A model generated the notes under the pieces. The model searched no databases. It was not told where the DNA came from and saw nothing but the letters and a program-made list of their open reading frames with translations. Shown one piece after another: positions 1-6,209 of a stretch of 6,209 bases of DNA. The translations under genes and the position numbers were made by a program. The DNA is from Pseudomonadota bacterium (lineage in GTDB: Bacteria; Pseudomonadota; Alphaproteobacteria; Rhizobiales; Xanthobacteraceae). The stretch lies in the NCBI GenBank assembly GCA_023405565.1, contig JAEXXW010000306.1:1-6209 (forward strand), in the 5' to 3' direction. Positions within the stretch are counted from its first letter, which is position 1. Each line of letters begins with the position of its first letter.

Positions 1-1
1 G

Positions 2-18
2 CGCCGAACGCTCCGGCG
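2..18 (-). terminator. Small hairpin directly after hemH stop (possible terminator)
   Basis: CGCCG (2-6) and CGGCG (14-18) are perfect inverted repeats with a 7-nt loop, starting on the minus strand immediately after the hemH TAA codon (19-21). A GC-rich stem here fits a rho-independent terminator or 3'-end stabiliser for hemH. The T-tract that would confirm it would lie outside the window, so the call is tentative. Confidence 0.35.
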
Positions 19-1080
19 TTATGCCGAAATCCAGCCTTTGAGTTCCCGCCAGACGACCTCGCGGATCACCCGCATGCCGTTCTCACTGTCGTTCAGACAG
101 GGGATGGCAGCAAAATTCTGACCGCCATTGCGCTTGAAGATATCACCATTCTCGACGGCGATTTCCTCCAGCGTCTCGAGACAATCGGCGGAGAAGCCCG
201 GCGTGACGATCGCAAGGTTCTTCACGCCCTCTTTTGCGAGCGCCTCGACGGTCTTGTCCGTATAGGGCTGCAGCCATTCGGCCTTGCCGAAACGCGACTG
301 GAAGGTGAGTCTGAACTGGCTTTCATTCAGCCCGAGCGCCGTGCGCAGCAATCGCGTGGTCTTGACGCATTGGCAGTAATACGGATCGCCCTTGTCGAAA
401 TATTCGCGCGGAATGCCGTGAAAGGACGCCAGAATGACATCCGGCTTGAATGACATCTTGCCGAGTTCATCGCGGATCGATGACGCGAGAGCTTCGATAT
501 AGACAGGATCATCATAATAAGGCGGTGTCACCCGCAGCGTTGGCTGCCAGCGCATTGTCATCAGATGCACGAAGACCGCGTCGCACGCCGTCGCCGACGT
601 CGCCGCGGCATATTGCGGATAGAGCGGCACAAACAAAATACGGTCGCAGCCCTTGGCCACCAGTTCATCCAGAGCCGAGCCAACCGACGGATTGCCGTAA
701 CGCATACCCCAAGCCACATCGATCCTGTCATCGACATCGACAAGCGATGCTGCAAGCTTGTCACGCTGCGACCGGGTAATGGTTTTCAGCGGCGACTCGT
801 TCAGTTCCCTGTTCCAGATCGCGTCGTAATCGCGTCCCTTGGCGCGCGGCCGCAATGTCAGAATGATGCCGTTGAACACCAGCTTCCAGAGCAGCGAGTT
901 CTCCTCGATCACCCGCTTGTCCGACAGGAATTCCTTGAGATAGCGGCGCATCGACCAGAAATCGGTCGCATCCGGCGTCCCAAGATTGGCGATCAGGACT
1001 CCGATCCGCCCCGACCGGACCTGGGGGTGATTGTCCGGGCGCGATGATCCTGCGACCGCAGCTGACGATGCGTCTTTCAT
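19..1080 (-). CDS. hemH: Ferrochelatase (protoheme ferro-lyase)
   Basis: Ferrochelatase inserts Fe2+ into protoporphyrin IX, the last step of protoheme synthesis, in the cytoplasm or at the inner face of the membrane. The 353-residue length fits bacterial HemH. Visible landmarks: the N-terminal strand and loop ANLGTPDATD (31-40), YLKEFLSD (47-54), the MRYGNPSV stretch (126-133), VPLYPQYAAAT (151-161), and the family signature SFHGIPREYFDKGDPYY (219-235) with catalytic His221. The second active-site acid is probably Glu302 in DCLETLEEI (299-307), matching Glu343 of the human enzyme. The first about 24 residues are low in conservation and precede the core strand IGVLIANLG. The ATG at 1080 has no good Shine-Dalgarno (upstream bases are GGCCCC), but no other in-frame start lies close by and the next Met is residue 44, inside the core. 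The gene is divergent from the nucleotidase gene. The family assignment is secure; only the exact start is uncertain. Confidence 0.97.
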   Translation of the reverse strand: MKDASSAAVAGSSRPDNHPQVRSGRIGVLIANLGTPDATDFWSMRRYLKEFLSDKRVIEENSLLWKLVFNGIILTLRPRAKGRDYDAIWNRELNESPLKTITRSQRDKLAASLVDVDDRIDVAWGMRYGNPSVGSALDELVAKGCDRILFVPLYPQYAAATSATACDAVFVHLMTMRWQPTLRVTPPYYDDPVYIEALASSIRDELGKMSFKPDVILASFHGIPREYFDKGDPYYCQCVKTTRLLRTALGLNESQFRLTFQSRFGKAEWLQPYTDKTVEALAKEGVKNLAIVTPGFSADCLETLEEIAVENGDIFKRNGGQNFAAIPCLNDSENGMRVIREVVWRELKGWISA

Positions 1081-1125
1081 GGGGCCATGCTAATCCACGG
1101 AACAGAAAAGGAAATCAATCGCCAA
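1081..1125. promoter_or_regulatory. 45-bp divergent gap between hemH and nucleotidase starts
   Basis: Both genes read away from this gap. It contains the AAGGA ribosome-binding sequence of the plus-strand gene (1108-1112, 13 nt before the ATG). It is too short for two separate full promoters with leaders, so at least one promoter should overlap the 5' coding region of the neighbour. I found no convincing -35/-10 pair in it on either strand. Confidence 0.4.
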
Positions 1126-2655
1126 ATGACCATCACCCGTCGCCTGCTGCTGCTCGGTTCATCCAGCCTGGCCCTGATCGCCACCCTGCCCGGCCGGGCG
1201 ATGGCCCAGGGGAAGCGCACCAAGGTCACGTTCGTTCTCGTCAACGACATCTACCAGATGAGCGAGCAGCCGGCGCCTGACGGCGATCCGCGCGGAGGCT
1301 TTGCGCGGCTGGCGGCCGTGGTGAAGGCCGAGCGCGCCAAGGGGAAGGTTTTCTTCGTCCATGCCGGCGACACGCTGTCACCCTCGCTGATGTCCAGTCT
1401 CGACCGCGGCGAGCACATCATGATGCTCACCAACATGCTCGCGCCGGATGTGTTCGTACCCGGCAATCACGAATTCGATTTCGGCAAGGACATCTTCTTC
1501 GAGCGCATGAAGCAGGCGAAGTTCCCGCTCTATGCCGCCAACATCCTCAATCCCGATGGCACGCTGATCCAGGGCTTTCACGAACGCTCGATCATTGATG
1601 TCGACGGCATCCGCATCGGCCTGACCGGCGCAACCGACGAAGATGCGGTGATCCTGTCCAGCCCGGGCGATCTGAAATTTCCCAAATCGGTCGAGACCGT
1701 GCAGAAGCAGGCAGCCGCGTTGCGCAAGGAAGGCGCCGATGTCGTTGTTGCGGTCGTGCATACCGACCGCGCCAAGGACGAGGAGATGTACCGCATGCAG
1801 GCGGCCGACATCATCCTCAGCGGCCACGATCACGATCTCTGGCTCAACTACGACGGCCGCACGGCAGCGATCGAGTCGAGCTATGATGCGCATTTCGTCA
1901 CCTGCATGGATGTCACCTTCACCGTGCGCAGCAATGAAGGACGGCGCGAGGTGCTGTGGCATCCGGAATTCCGCGTCATCGACACGCGCTATGTGACGCC
2001 CGATCCCGACATGCATGCGGTCGTCAAGGAGTACGAGAGCAGGCTGTCGGGCGCGCTCGGCACGGTCATCGCCACCACCGCCGTCGAACTCGACAGTCGG
2101 GGCCCCGTCGTGCGGACACAGGAAGCGGCAATCGGCAACCTGATTGCCGACGCCATGCGGGCCGATACCGGCGCGCAGATCGCGATCACCAATGGCGGAG
2201 GGATTCGTGGCGGCAAGGTCTATCCACCCGGCAGCGCCATCACACGCCGTGACATGATGGCGGAGCTGGTTTTCCGCAACCATATCGCGGTGCTGGAGAT
2301 CACCGGCAAGGCGATCCGCGCCGGGCTTGAGAATGGCTTCAGCGTCCTGCCGCGCCCGGCCGGACGCTTTCCGCAGGTGTCGGGTCTCAAGATCGTCGTC
2401 GATCCGTCACGACCCGTTGGACAACGCATCGTTTCGATCGAGGCCAATGGCGCGCCACTGGACGACGCCAAGACCTACACGCTCGCCACCAATGACTTCA
2501 TGGCCAATGGCGGTGATGGCTACGAGGCGTTCGACAATGTGCGCGAGCTTGTGCCCGGCCATGACGGTCCGCTGATGATCAACGAGGTCATCAAGTATCT
2601 GGAGAAGATCAAGACGGTGAAGACCGGCATCGAAGGCCGCATTGTCATTACGTAA
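1126..2655 (+). CDS. Tat-exported bifunctional metallophosphatase/5'-nucleotidase (UshA family)
   Basis: The 509-residue product is a secreted two-domain 5'-nucleotidase-type enzyme, expected to hydrolyse nucleotides, nucleotide sugars or other phosphoesters in the periplasm. The N-terminus has a twin-arginine motif, TRRLLLLG (4-11), a hydrophobic stretch and a likely cleavage site AMA|QG after residue 27. The calcineurin-like domain (about 32-285) carries the metal-site motifs NDIY (40-43), AGDT (80-83, Asp82), GNHEFDFG (113-120, Asn114 and His115), VVHTD (210-214, His212) and SGHDHD (232-237, His234 and His236). The C-terminal substrate-binding domain (about 305-509) has NGGGIRG (356-362) and NDFMANGGDGYEAF (456-469). 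In UshA the first motif is Asp-x-His; here it is Asp41-Ile-Tyr43, as in the NDVY-type subfamily. I chose the ATG at 1126 because it puts the Tat motif at residues 4-6 and has an AAGGA upstream. The ATG at 1087 would add 13 residues ahead of the signal and leave 6 bp to hemH. The exact substrate is unknown; SoxB is a distant relative but not indicated. Confidence 0.9.
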   Translation: MTITRRLLLLGSSSLALIATLPGRAMAQGKRTKVTFVLVNDIYQMSEQPAPDGDPRGGFARLAAVVKAERAKGKVFFVHAGDTLSPSLMSSLDRGEHIMMLTNMLAPDVFVPGNHEFDFGKDIFFERMKQAKFPLYAANILNPDGTLIQGFHERSIIDVDGIRIGLTGATDEDAVILSSPGDLKFPKSVETVQKQAAALRKEGADVVVAVVHTDRAKDEEMYRMQAADIILSGHDHDLWLNYDGRTAAIESSYDAHFVTCMDVTFTVRSNEGRREVLWHPEFRVIDTRYVTPDPDMHAVVKEYESRLSGALGTVIATTAVELDSRGPVVRTQEAAIGNLIADAMRADTGAQIAITNGGGIRGGKVYPPGSAITRRDMMAELVFRNHIAVLEITGKAIRAGLENGFSVLPRPAGRFPQVSGLKIVVDPSRPVGQRIVSIEANGAPLDDAKTYTLATNDFMANGGDGYEAFDNVRELVPGHDGPLMINEVIKYLEKIKTVKTGIEGRIVIT

Positions 2656-2679
2656 CGTCCGACCGCACAAAAGAACCTC

Positions 2680-2717
2680 AAAAAAGGACACGGCGCGCTC
2701 CAAGATGGAACGCGCCG
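2680..2717 (-). terminator. Intrinsic terminator of the DUF992 gene
   Basis: On the minus strand an 11-bp stem, CGGCGCGTTCC / GGAGCGCGCCG (2717-2707 and 2701-2691), with a 5-nt loop, is followed after TGTCC by six T (2685-2680). The only imperfection is a U-G wobble in minus-strand RNA. On the plus strand the same position is a C-A mismatch and no T-run follows, so the element is directional. It sits 26 bp beyond the DUF992 stop, in the convergent gap with the nucleotidase gene. Confidence 0.82.
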
Positions 2718-2743
2718 CTCAGCTCTTCCGCGTCAATGGCAGC

Positions 2744-3211
2744 TTATTGGTCGAAGCGCAGTTCCATGCCGGCAAGACCGGCGAACACGTTGAGACCGAC
2801 CTGGCCTTCGACGCTGAGCGGCTGCAGGGCGATGGAGTTGTTCGAGCCGCCATACAGGACGTTGGCACCGAGACCGACGCCGACAGCCGCACCGGCCGAC
2901 ACACCGCCGTAATTGCCGGAGAGATCGCCAAGACCCAGTTGCGCGGTCGGTGCGAACACGGCCCAGGCGAGACCCGACACCGCCGTCGCGCCGATATCGA
3001 CGCCGGCCCGGCGGATCGTCGCACGATAAGCCTGACGCGGCCCGAGATCCGGACGGTAGATGCAGCTCAGTTCGGTAACCGAGCCAAGAATGAAGCTGAC
3101 CGATCCGCCGCCGCGGCATTCCAGCATGCCGGCCTGAATCTGCTGGGCTGAGGCAGGCATTGCGGACACCGCCACAAATGCGAGAGCGGCGAAGACCGAT
3201 GAACGAAACAT
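2744..3211 (-). CDS. DUF992 family secreted protein
   Basis: A 155-residue protein matching the DUF992 family of small exported proteins from Hyphomicrobiales. The function of the family is not established. Residues 1-22 form a Sec signal peptide (FRSSVFAALAFVAVSAMPASA, cleavage probably before Gln23). The mature part has two cysteines, Cys32 (in GMLEC) and Cys50 (in TELSC), spaced to form a periplasmic disulfide. Family-like blocks follow: GVDIGATAVSGLAWAVFAPT (70-89), a Gly-rich stretch GVSAGAAVGVGLGANVLYGG (103-122), and the C-terminal IALQPLSVEGQVGLNVFAGL (127-146). The alternating small and hydrophobic residues suggest a beta-rich fold. The start at 3211 is supported by GAGGAAA (3222-3216), with GAGG 7 nt before the ATG. 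It follows aatA on the same strand after 152 bp that contain a hairpin, so it is probably its own transcription unit. The family call rests on remembered motif similarity. Confidence 0.85.
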   Translation of the reverse strand: MFRSSVFAALAFVAVSAMPASAQQIQAGMLECRGGGSVSFILGSVTELSCIYRPDLGPRQAYRATIRRAGVDIGATAVSGLAWAVFAPTAQLGLGDLSGNYGGVSAGAAVGVGLGANVLYGGSNNSIALQPLSVEGQVGLNVFAGLAGMELRFDQ

Positions 3212-3309
3212 GGTGTTTCCTCGTGATTGGAGATCGTGGACAGGCAGCGGCGATCACGCGCCGGAAGTCGGGCGGAAATTAGCCCAATCTGCCTCAAAGA
3301 CGATTAAAC

Positions 3310-3354
3310 CCACCGGCTTAAATTTCGGAAAATCGCGAATGCGAAAGCCGGTGG
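3310..3354 (-). terminator. Large hairpin after aatA stop (possible terminator)
   Basis: CCACCGGCTT and AAGCCGGTGG (3310-3319 and 3345-3354) form a perfect 10-bp inverted repeat around a 25-nt loop that itself holds a small stem (TCGC-ATTC-GCGA in minus-strand sense). It begins 9 bp after the aatA stop codon. The sequence following it on the minus strand, GTTTAATC, has only a short T-run, so it could be a weak terminator or an mRNA 3'-end stabiliser rather than a strict stop between aatA and the DUF992 gene. Confidence 0.55.
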
Positions 3355-3363
3355 ACGGCCCCC

Positions 3364-4663
<1,300 letters not shown>

Positions 4664-4693
4664 GGTTGCTCCAAGAGGGCAAAAACCGATTAG

Positions 4694-4720
4694 ACTTCTT
4701 CGCAGCCATCACGAAGAAGT
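4694..4720. repeat. 9-bp inverted repeat ACTTCTTCG-N9-CGAAGAAGT
   Basis: Arms at 4694-4702 and 4712-4720 are perfect complements around a 9-nt spacer, and can be extended by a G-T and an A-T pair (4692/4722). It stands in the divergent aatA/GST region, where neither gene ends, so an operator or a 5'-leader hairpin of the aatA transcript is more likely than a terminator. No long T-run follows on the plus strand; on the minus strand GGTTTTTG follows at some distance (4688-4681). Confidence 0.5.
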
Positions 4721-4729
4721 TTCATGCCG

Positions 4730-4752
4730 CATTGCAGCTAAGTCACGCAATG
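4730..4752. repeat. Interrupted inverted repeat CATTGC-N11-GCAATG
   Basis: Two perfect 6-bp arms (4730-4735 and 4747-4752) are separated by 11 bp. The spacing resembles dimeric regulator sites such as LysR-type boxes, but the spacer is free of symmetry and no LysR gene is in the window. It lies 132-154 bp upstream of the GST start. Confidence 0.35.
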
Positions 4753-4883
4753 AACGTGTTTTTCTGCTTCCCTGCCGTTGGTCCGCCTTGCATTGGCCGC
4801 CCTTTTCTTCTCTTGTCCCGGCGACTCAAGACCGGTCCGGCAATGAGGTCGGCCCGCAGCCCTTTCTTGGAGCCTGAAAGCGC

Positions 4884-5519
4884 ATGTACACGCTCTACTC
4901 GATGCAGCGCTCCGGCAATAGCTACAAGGTGCGGCTGGCTCTGGCGCAGCTCCAGATCCCGCATAACCTTGTGGAGATCGACATCCTGAAGGGCGAATCC
5001 CACACCCCGGATTTCCTTGCCAAGAATCCGAATGGCCAAGTCCCGCTGCTGGAGATCAGGCCGGGACAGTACCTCGCCGAATCAAATGCCATTCTCTGGT
5101 TTCTGGCCGAGGGCTCGCATCTGGCCGGCGCAACCACGATCGATCACGCCCGCGTCCTGCAATGGATGTTTTTCGAGCAGCACGCCATCGTGCCAAATAT
5201 TGGCGCAGCCTATTTCTGGCTATGCCTCGTCAAGGGTGGGCGAGACCTCCAGCGGCACGCCTTGGACGACTGGATGGAAGAAGGCACCCGCTCGCTCAAT
5301 ATCCTCGACAAGCATATCGGCAGTCACCGTTTCTTCGCCGGCGATCGCTTCACCATCGCCGACATTGCGATCTATTCCTACACGCATCTGGCCGAACAGA
5401 GCGAATTCGACCTGTCGCCCTTCTCCGCCTTGCGCGAATGGCATGCAAGGGTTGAGGCGCAGCCCCACTTTGTGCCGATGGAGGAGCGACCGGCCGCTCT
5501 CGAACTCGCCGCCGAGTGA
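4884..5519 (+). CDS. Glutathione S-transferase family protein
   Basis: A 211-residue cytosolic GST-type protein, expected to use glutathione in conjugation, thiol transfer or peroxide reduction; the substrate cannot be told from sequence. The N-terminal thioredoxin-like domain (about 1-78) opens with YTLYSMQRSGNSYKVRLAL, where Ser10 or Ser13 is at the usual catalytic position. It continues with the cis-proline at QVPLLE (52-57, Pro54) and the glutathione-binding ESNAI (66-70). The all-helical C-terminal domain (about 85-200) carries the folding motif FTIADIAIY (156-164), with Asp160 at the conserved N-capping position. The length is normal and there is no signal peptide. The ATG at 4884 is preceded by GGAG (4869-4872) with an 11-nt gap, and starting there leaves the first strand intact. 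It is divergent from aatA and followed by a separate small gene on the same strand after 143 bp. Confidence 0.93.
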   Translation: MYTLYSMQRSGNSYKVRLALAQLQIPHNLVEIDILKGESHTPDFLAKNPNGQVPLLEIRPGQYLAESNAILWFLAEGSHLAGATTIDHARVLQWMFFEQHAIVPNIGAAYFWLCLVKGGRDLQRHALDDWMEEGTRSLNILDKHIGSHRFFAGDRFTIADIAIYSYTHLAEQSEFDLSPFSALREWHARVEAQPHFVPMEERPAALELAAE

Positions 5520-5520
5520 T

Positions 5521-5556
5521 ACGGCATCAAGGCGCCGTTAACGTTTTGTCACAAAA
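5521..5556 (+). terminator. Short hairpin and TTTTGT-c-ACAAAA repeat after the GST gene
   Basis: Just after the GST stop, ACGGC (5521-5525) and GCCGT (5534-5538) can form a 5-bp stem followed by TAACGTTTTGTC, a weak intrinsic-terminator pattern. The tail also contains a 13-bp near-perfect palindrome, TTTTGT-C-ACAAAA (5544-5556), which could instead be a regulator site for the next gene. The sequence does not settle which. Confidence 0.35.
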
Positions 5557-5617
5557 TCGCCGCAAGACCTGACGCCTTCCGCCGCCTTCCAGCCGGAGCG
5601 GAGCCCGCATTCCGTAC

Positions 5618-5638
5618 GATGGTGCCATCAGCGCTGAT
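5618..5638. repeat. Overlapping palindromes upstream of small membrane protein
   Basis: GATGG-TG-CCATC (5618-5629) overlaps the perfect 12-bp palindrome ATCAGCGCTGAT (5627-5638), so the ATC trinucleotide is shared. The pair ends 24 bp before the next start codon, where it could act as an operator or as alternative 5'-leader hairpins near the ribosome-binding site. No family of regulator is recognised. Confidence 0.35.
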
Positions 5639-5662
5639 TCGCAGCGTTGGAGCTTGAACATC

Positions 5663-5881
5663 ATGCCCAGGGATCGGGTCGCCGGGATCGGATTCCATCA
5701 CCCCCATCGCAACGCCCGGCCGTTGACGAAACGCAAGATTGCGCTGGCGCATCTTTTGATGACCGCCGTGCTGGTAATTTGCATCGTGGTTGCCGCCACG
5801 GCCGTGACCTTCGGCATGGCCCGCGCCGCTGCGCCGGTCGAAAAGCCCGTGACTGTCTCATCGCTTCTGATCCAGCGCTGA
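5663..5881 (+). CDS. Small single-pass membrane protein, unknown function
   Basis: A 72-residue protein that I do not recognise. The first 25 residues are basic and contain HHPH (12-15) and TKRK (22-25). They are followed by one hydrophobic segment of about 25 residues ([20 protein letters not shown], continuing to about residue 50) and a short tail ending LLIQR. By the positive-inside rule the N-terminus should be cytoplasmic and the last 18 or so residues periplasmic. The segment could alternatively be an uncleaved signal anchor; ARAAA (53-57) resembles a cleavage region but would release only about 15 residues. The ATG at 5663 has GGAG (5649-5652) with a 10-nt gap. A TTG at 5654 is in frame but sits directly on that ribosome-binding sequence. 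It lies between the GST and PQQ enzyme genes on the same strand, with 143 and 130 bp gaps, so co-transcription is uncertain. Confidence 0.6.
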   Translation: MPRDRVAGIGFHHPHRNARPLTKRKIALAHLLMTAVLVICIVVAATAVTFGMARAAAPVEKPVTVSSLLIQR

Positions 5882-5904
5882 CACACCCCGGTCACATCAA
5901 AATT

Positions 5905-5928
5905 ATTCCAGTCGCAATGCACTGGAAT
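5905..5928. repeat. 8-bp inverted repeat ATTCCAGT-N8-ACTGGAAT
   Basis: Perfect arms at 5905-5912 and 5921-5928 flank an 8-nt loop, CGCAATGC, that can extend the stem by two pairs with a bulged C. It begins 23 bp after the small membrane protein's stop and 84 bp before the PQQ enzyme start. There is no T-run after it on the plus strand, so it is either a weak 3' hairpin of the small gene or an operator for the PQQ enzyme gene. On the minus strand it is followed by AATAATTTTG, more terminator-like, but no minus-strand gene is seen to the right. Confidence 0.4.
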
Positions 5929-6011
5929 GTGCGGCTTTACGGCGCTCTTTCGGAACGCATTGTGTGCCCCTACCGTTACGCCGGACAAATGTCACGCAAC
6001 GGGACAAGGGT

Positions 6012-6209
6012 ATGAAAGCGCACTGGGTCGTCGGATCGTTGTTGTCTCTGGCGCTGACGCAACAAGCCCTTGCGCAACAGGTCTTGAAGACCGAAAGAGG
6101 CAATGTTCGCGTCGAATCGATTGTGAGCGGTTTGTCGAACCCGTGGGCGCTCGCCTTCCTGCCCGATGGGCGCATGCTGGTGACCGAAAGGCCGGGCCGT
6201 ATGCGGATC
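6012..6209 (+). CDS. PQQ-dependent sugar dehydrogenase, N-terminal part (cut by window end)
   Basis: The first 66 residues of a secreted enzyme of the soluble aldose sugar dehydrogenase family (YliI/Asd-like), which oxidises aldoses in the periplasm using pyrroloquinoline quinone and Ca2+. Residues 1-21 form a Sec signal peptide ([17 protein letters not shown], cleavage before Gln22). The mature start, [14 protein letters not shown], followed by [20 protein letters not shown] (46-65), is the characteristic first blade of the beta-propeller in this family. The full protein would normally be about 370-390 residues. The catalytic His and PQQ-binding residues lie beyond the window, so activity cannot be judged. 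The ATG at 6012 is preceded by GGGAC (6001-6005) and gives an intact signal peptide. The family call is firm, the substrate unknown. Confidence 0.88.
   Translation, partial: MKAHWVVGSLLSLALTQQALAQQVLKTERGNVRVESIVSGLSNPWALAFLPDGRMLVTERPGRMRI

Noticed and set aside
1060..1095. Possible promoter CTGACG ... CATGCT for the nucleotidase gene
   Set aside because: Both boxes match the consensus poorly and the choice of spacing is arbitrary, so I do not call it.
1087..1125. Nucleotidase start at the earlier ATG (1087)
   Set aside because: It would put 13 polar residues before the Tat motif and leave 6 bp to the hemH start. The ATG at 1126 has an upstream AAGGA and gives a standard signal peptide.
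1378..2283. A 301-codon minus-strand open frame antisense to the nucleotidase gene
   Set aside because: Shadow frame: no family motif, no ribosome-binding site, and biased composition. The plus-strand gene has all the expected catalytic motifs.
2642..3151. A 169-codon plus-strand open frame opposite the DUF992 gene
   Set aside because: It runs through the terminator hairpin and mirrors the DUF992 coding region. The minus-strand product has a signal peptide, a ribosome-binding site and family motifs.
4743..5039. A 98-codon minus-strand open frame across the GST 5' end
   Set aside because: It overlaps the first domain of a well-supported GST gene, has no family resemblance and no good ribosome-binding site.

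Overview
The window reads as ordinary chromosomal DNA of an alphaproteobacterium, most likely in the Hyphomicrobiales (a Bradyrhizobium/Afipia/Xanthobacteraceae-like genome). This placement is inference. It rests on the high-GC codon use, an aspartate aminotransferase of the class Ib type with the N-terminus typical of that order ([19 protein letters not shown]), a DUF992 secreted protein (a family centred on Hyphomicrobiales) and a periplasmic PQQ dehydrogenase. I see no transposase, phage gene, CRISPR array, tRNA or rRNA.

Layout from left to right: (1) hemH (ferrochelatase, last step of protoheme synthesis) on the minus strand, with a small hairpin just after its stop. (2) Divergent from it, with only 45 bp between the start codons, a Tat-exported UshA-type metallophosphatase/5'-nucleotidase on the plus strand. 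(3) A short convergent gap holding a convincing intrinsic terminator that serves (4) a minus-strand DUF992 secreted protein. (5) Upstream of that on the same strand, aspartate (possibly prephenate) aminotransferase aatA, with a large hairpin directly after its stop. (6) A 314-bp divergent control region with three symmetric DNA elements and a 29-codon minus-strand upstream ORF that ends 4 nt before the aatA start. (7) A plus-strand glutathione S-transferase. (8) A 72-residue single-pass membrane protein of unknown function. (9) The first 66 codons of a PQQ-dependent sugar dehydrogenase, cut by the window edge.

The genes do not form one pathway. Three products are predicted to leave the cytoplasm by a signal peptide (nucleotidase by Tat, DUF992 and PQQ enzyme by Sec), and one small protein is predicted to sit in the inner membrane. 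HemH, AatA and GST are cytoplasmic or membrane-peripheral housekeeping enzymes. The coding part looks conventional. The most useful leads are non-coding: the candidate upstream ORF coupled to aatA, the cluster of inverted repeats between aatA and the GST gene, and the very short hemH/nucleotidase divergent gap. I found no clear evidence of an undescribed system.
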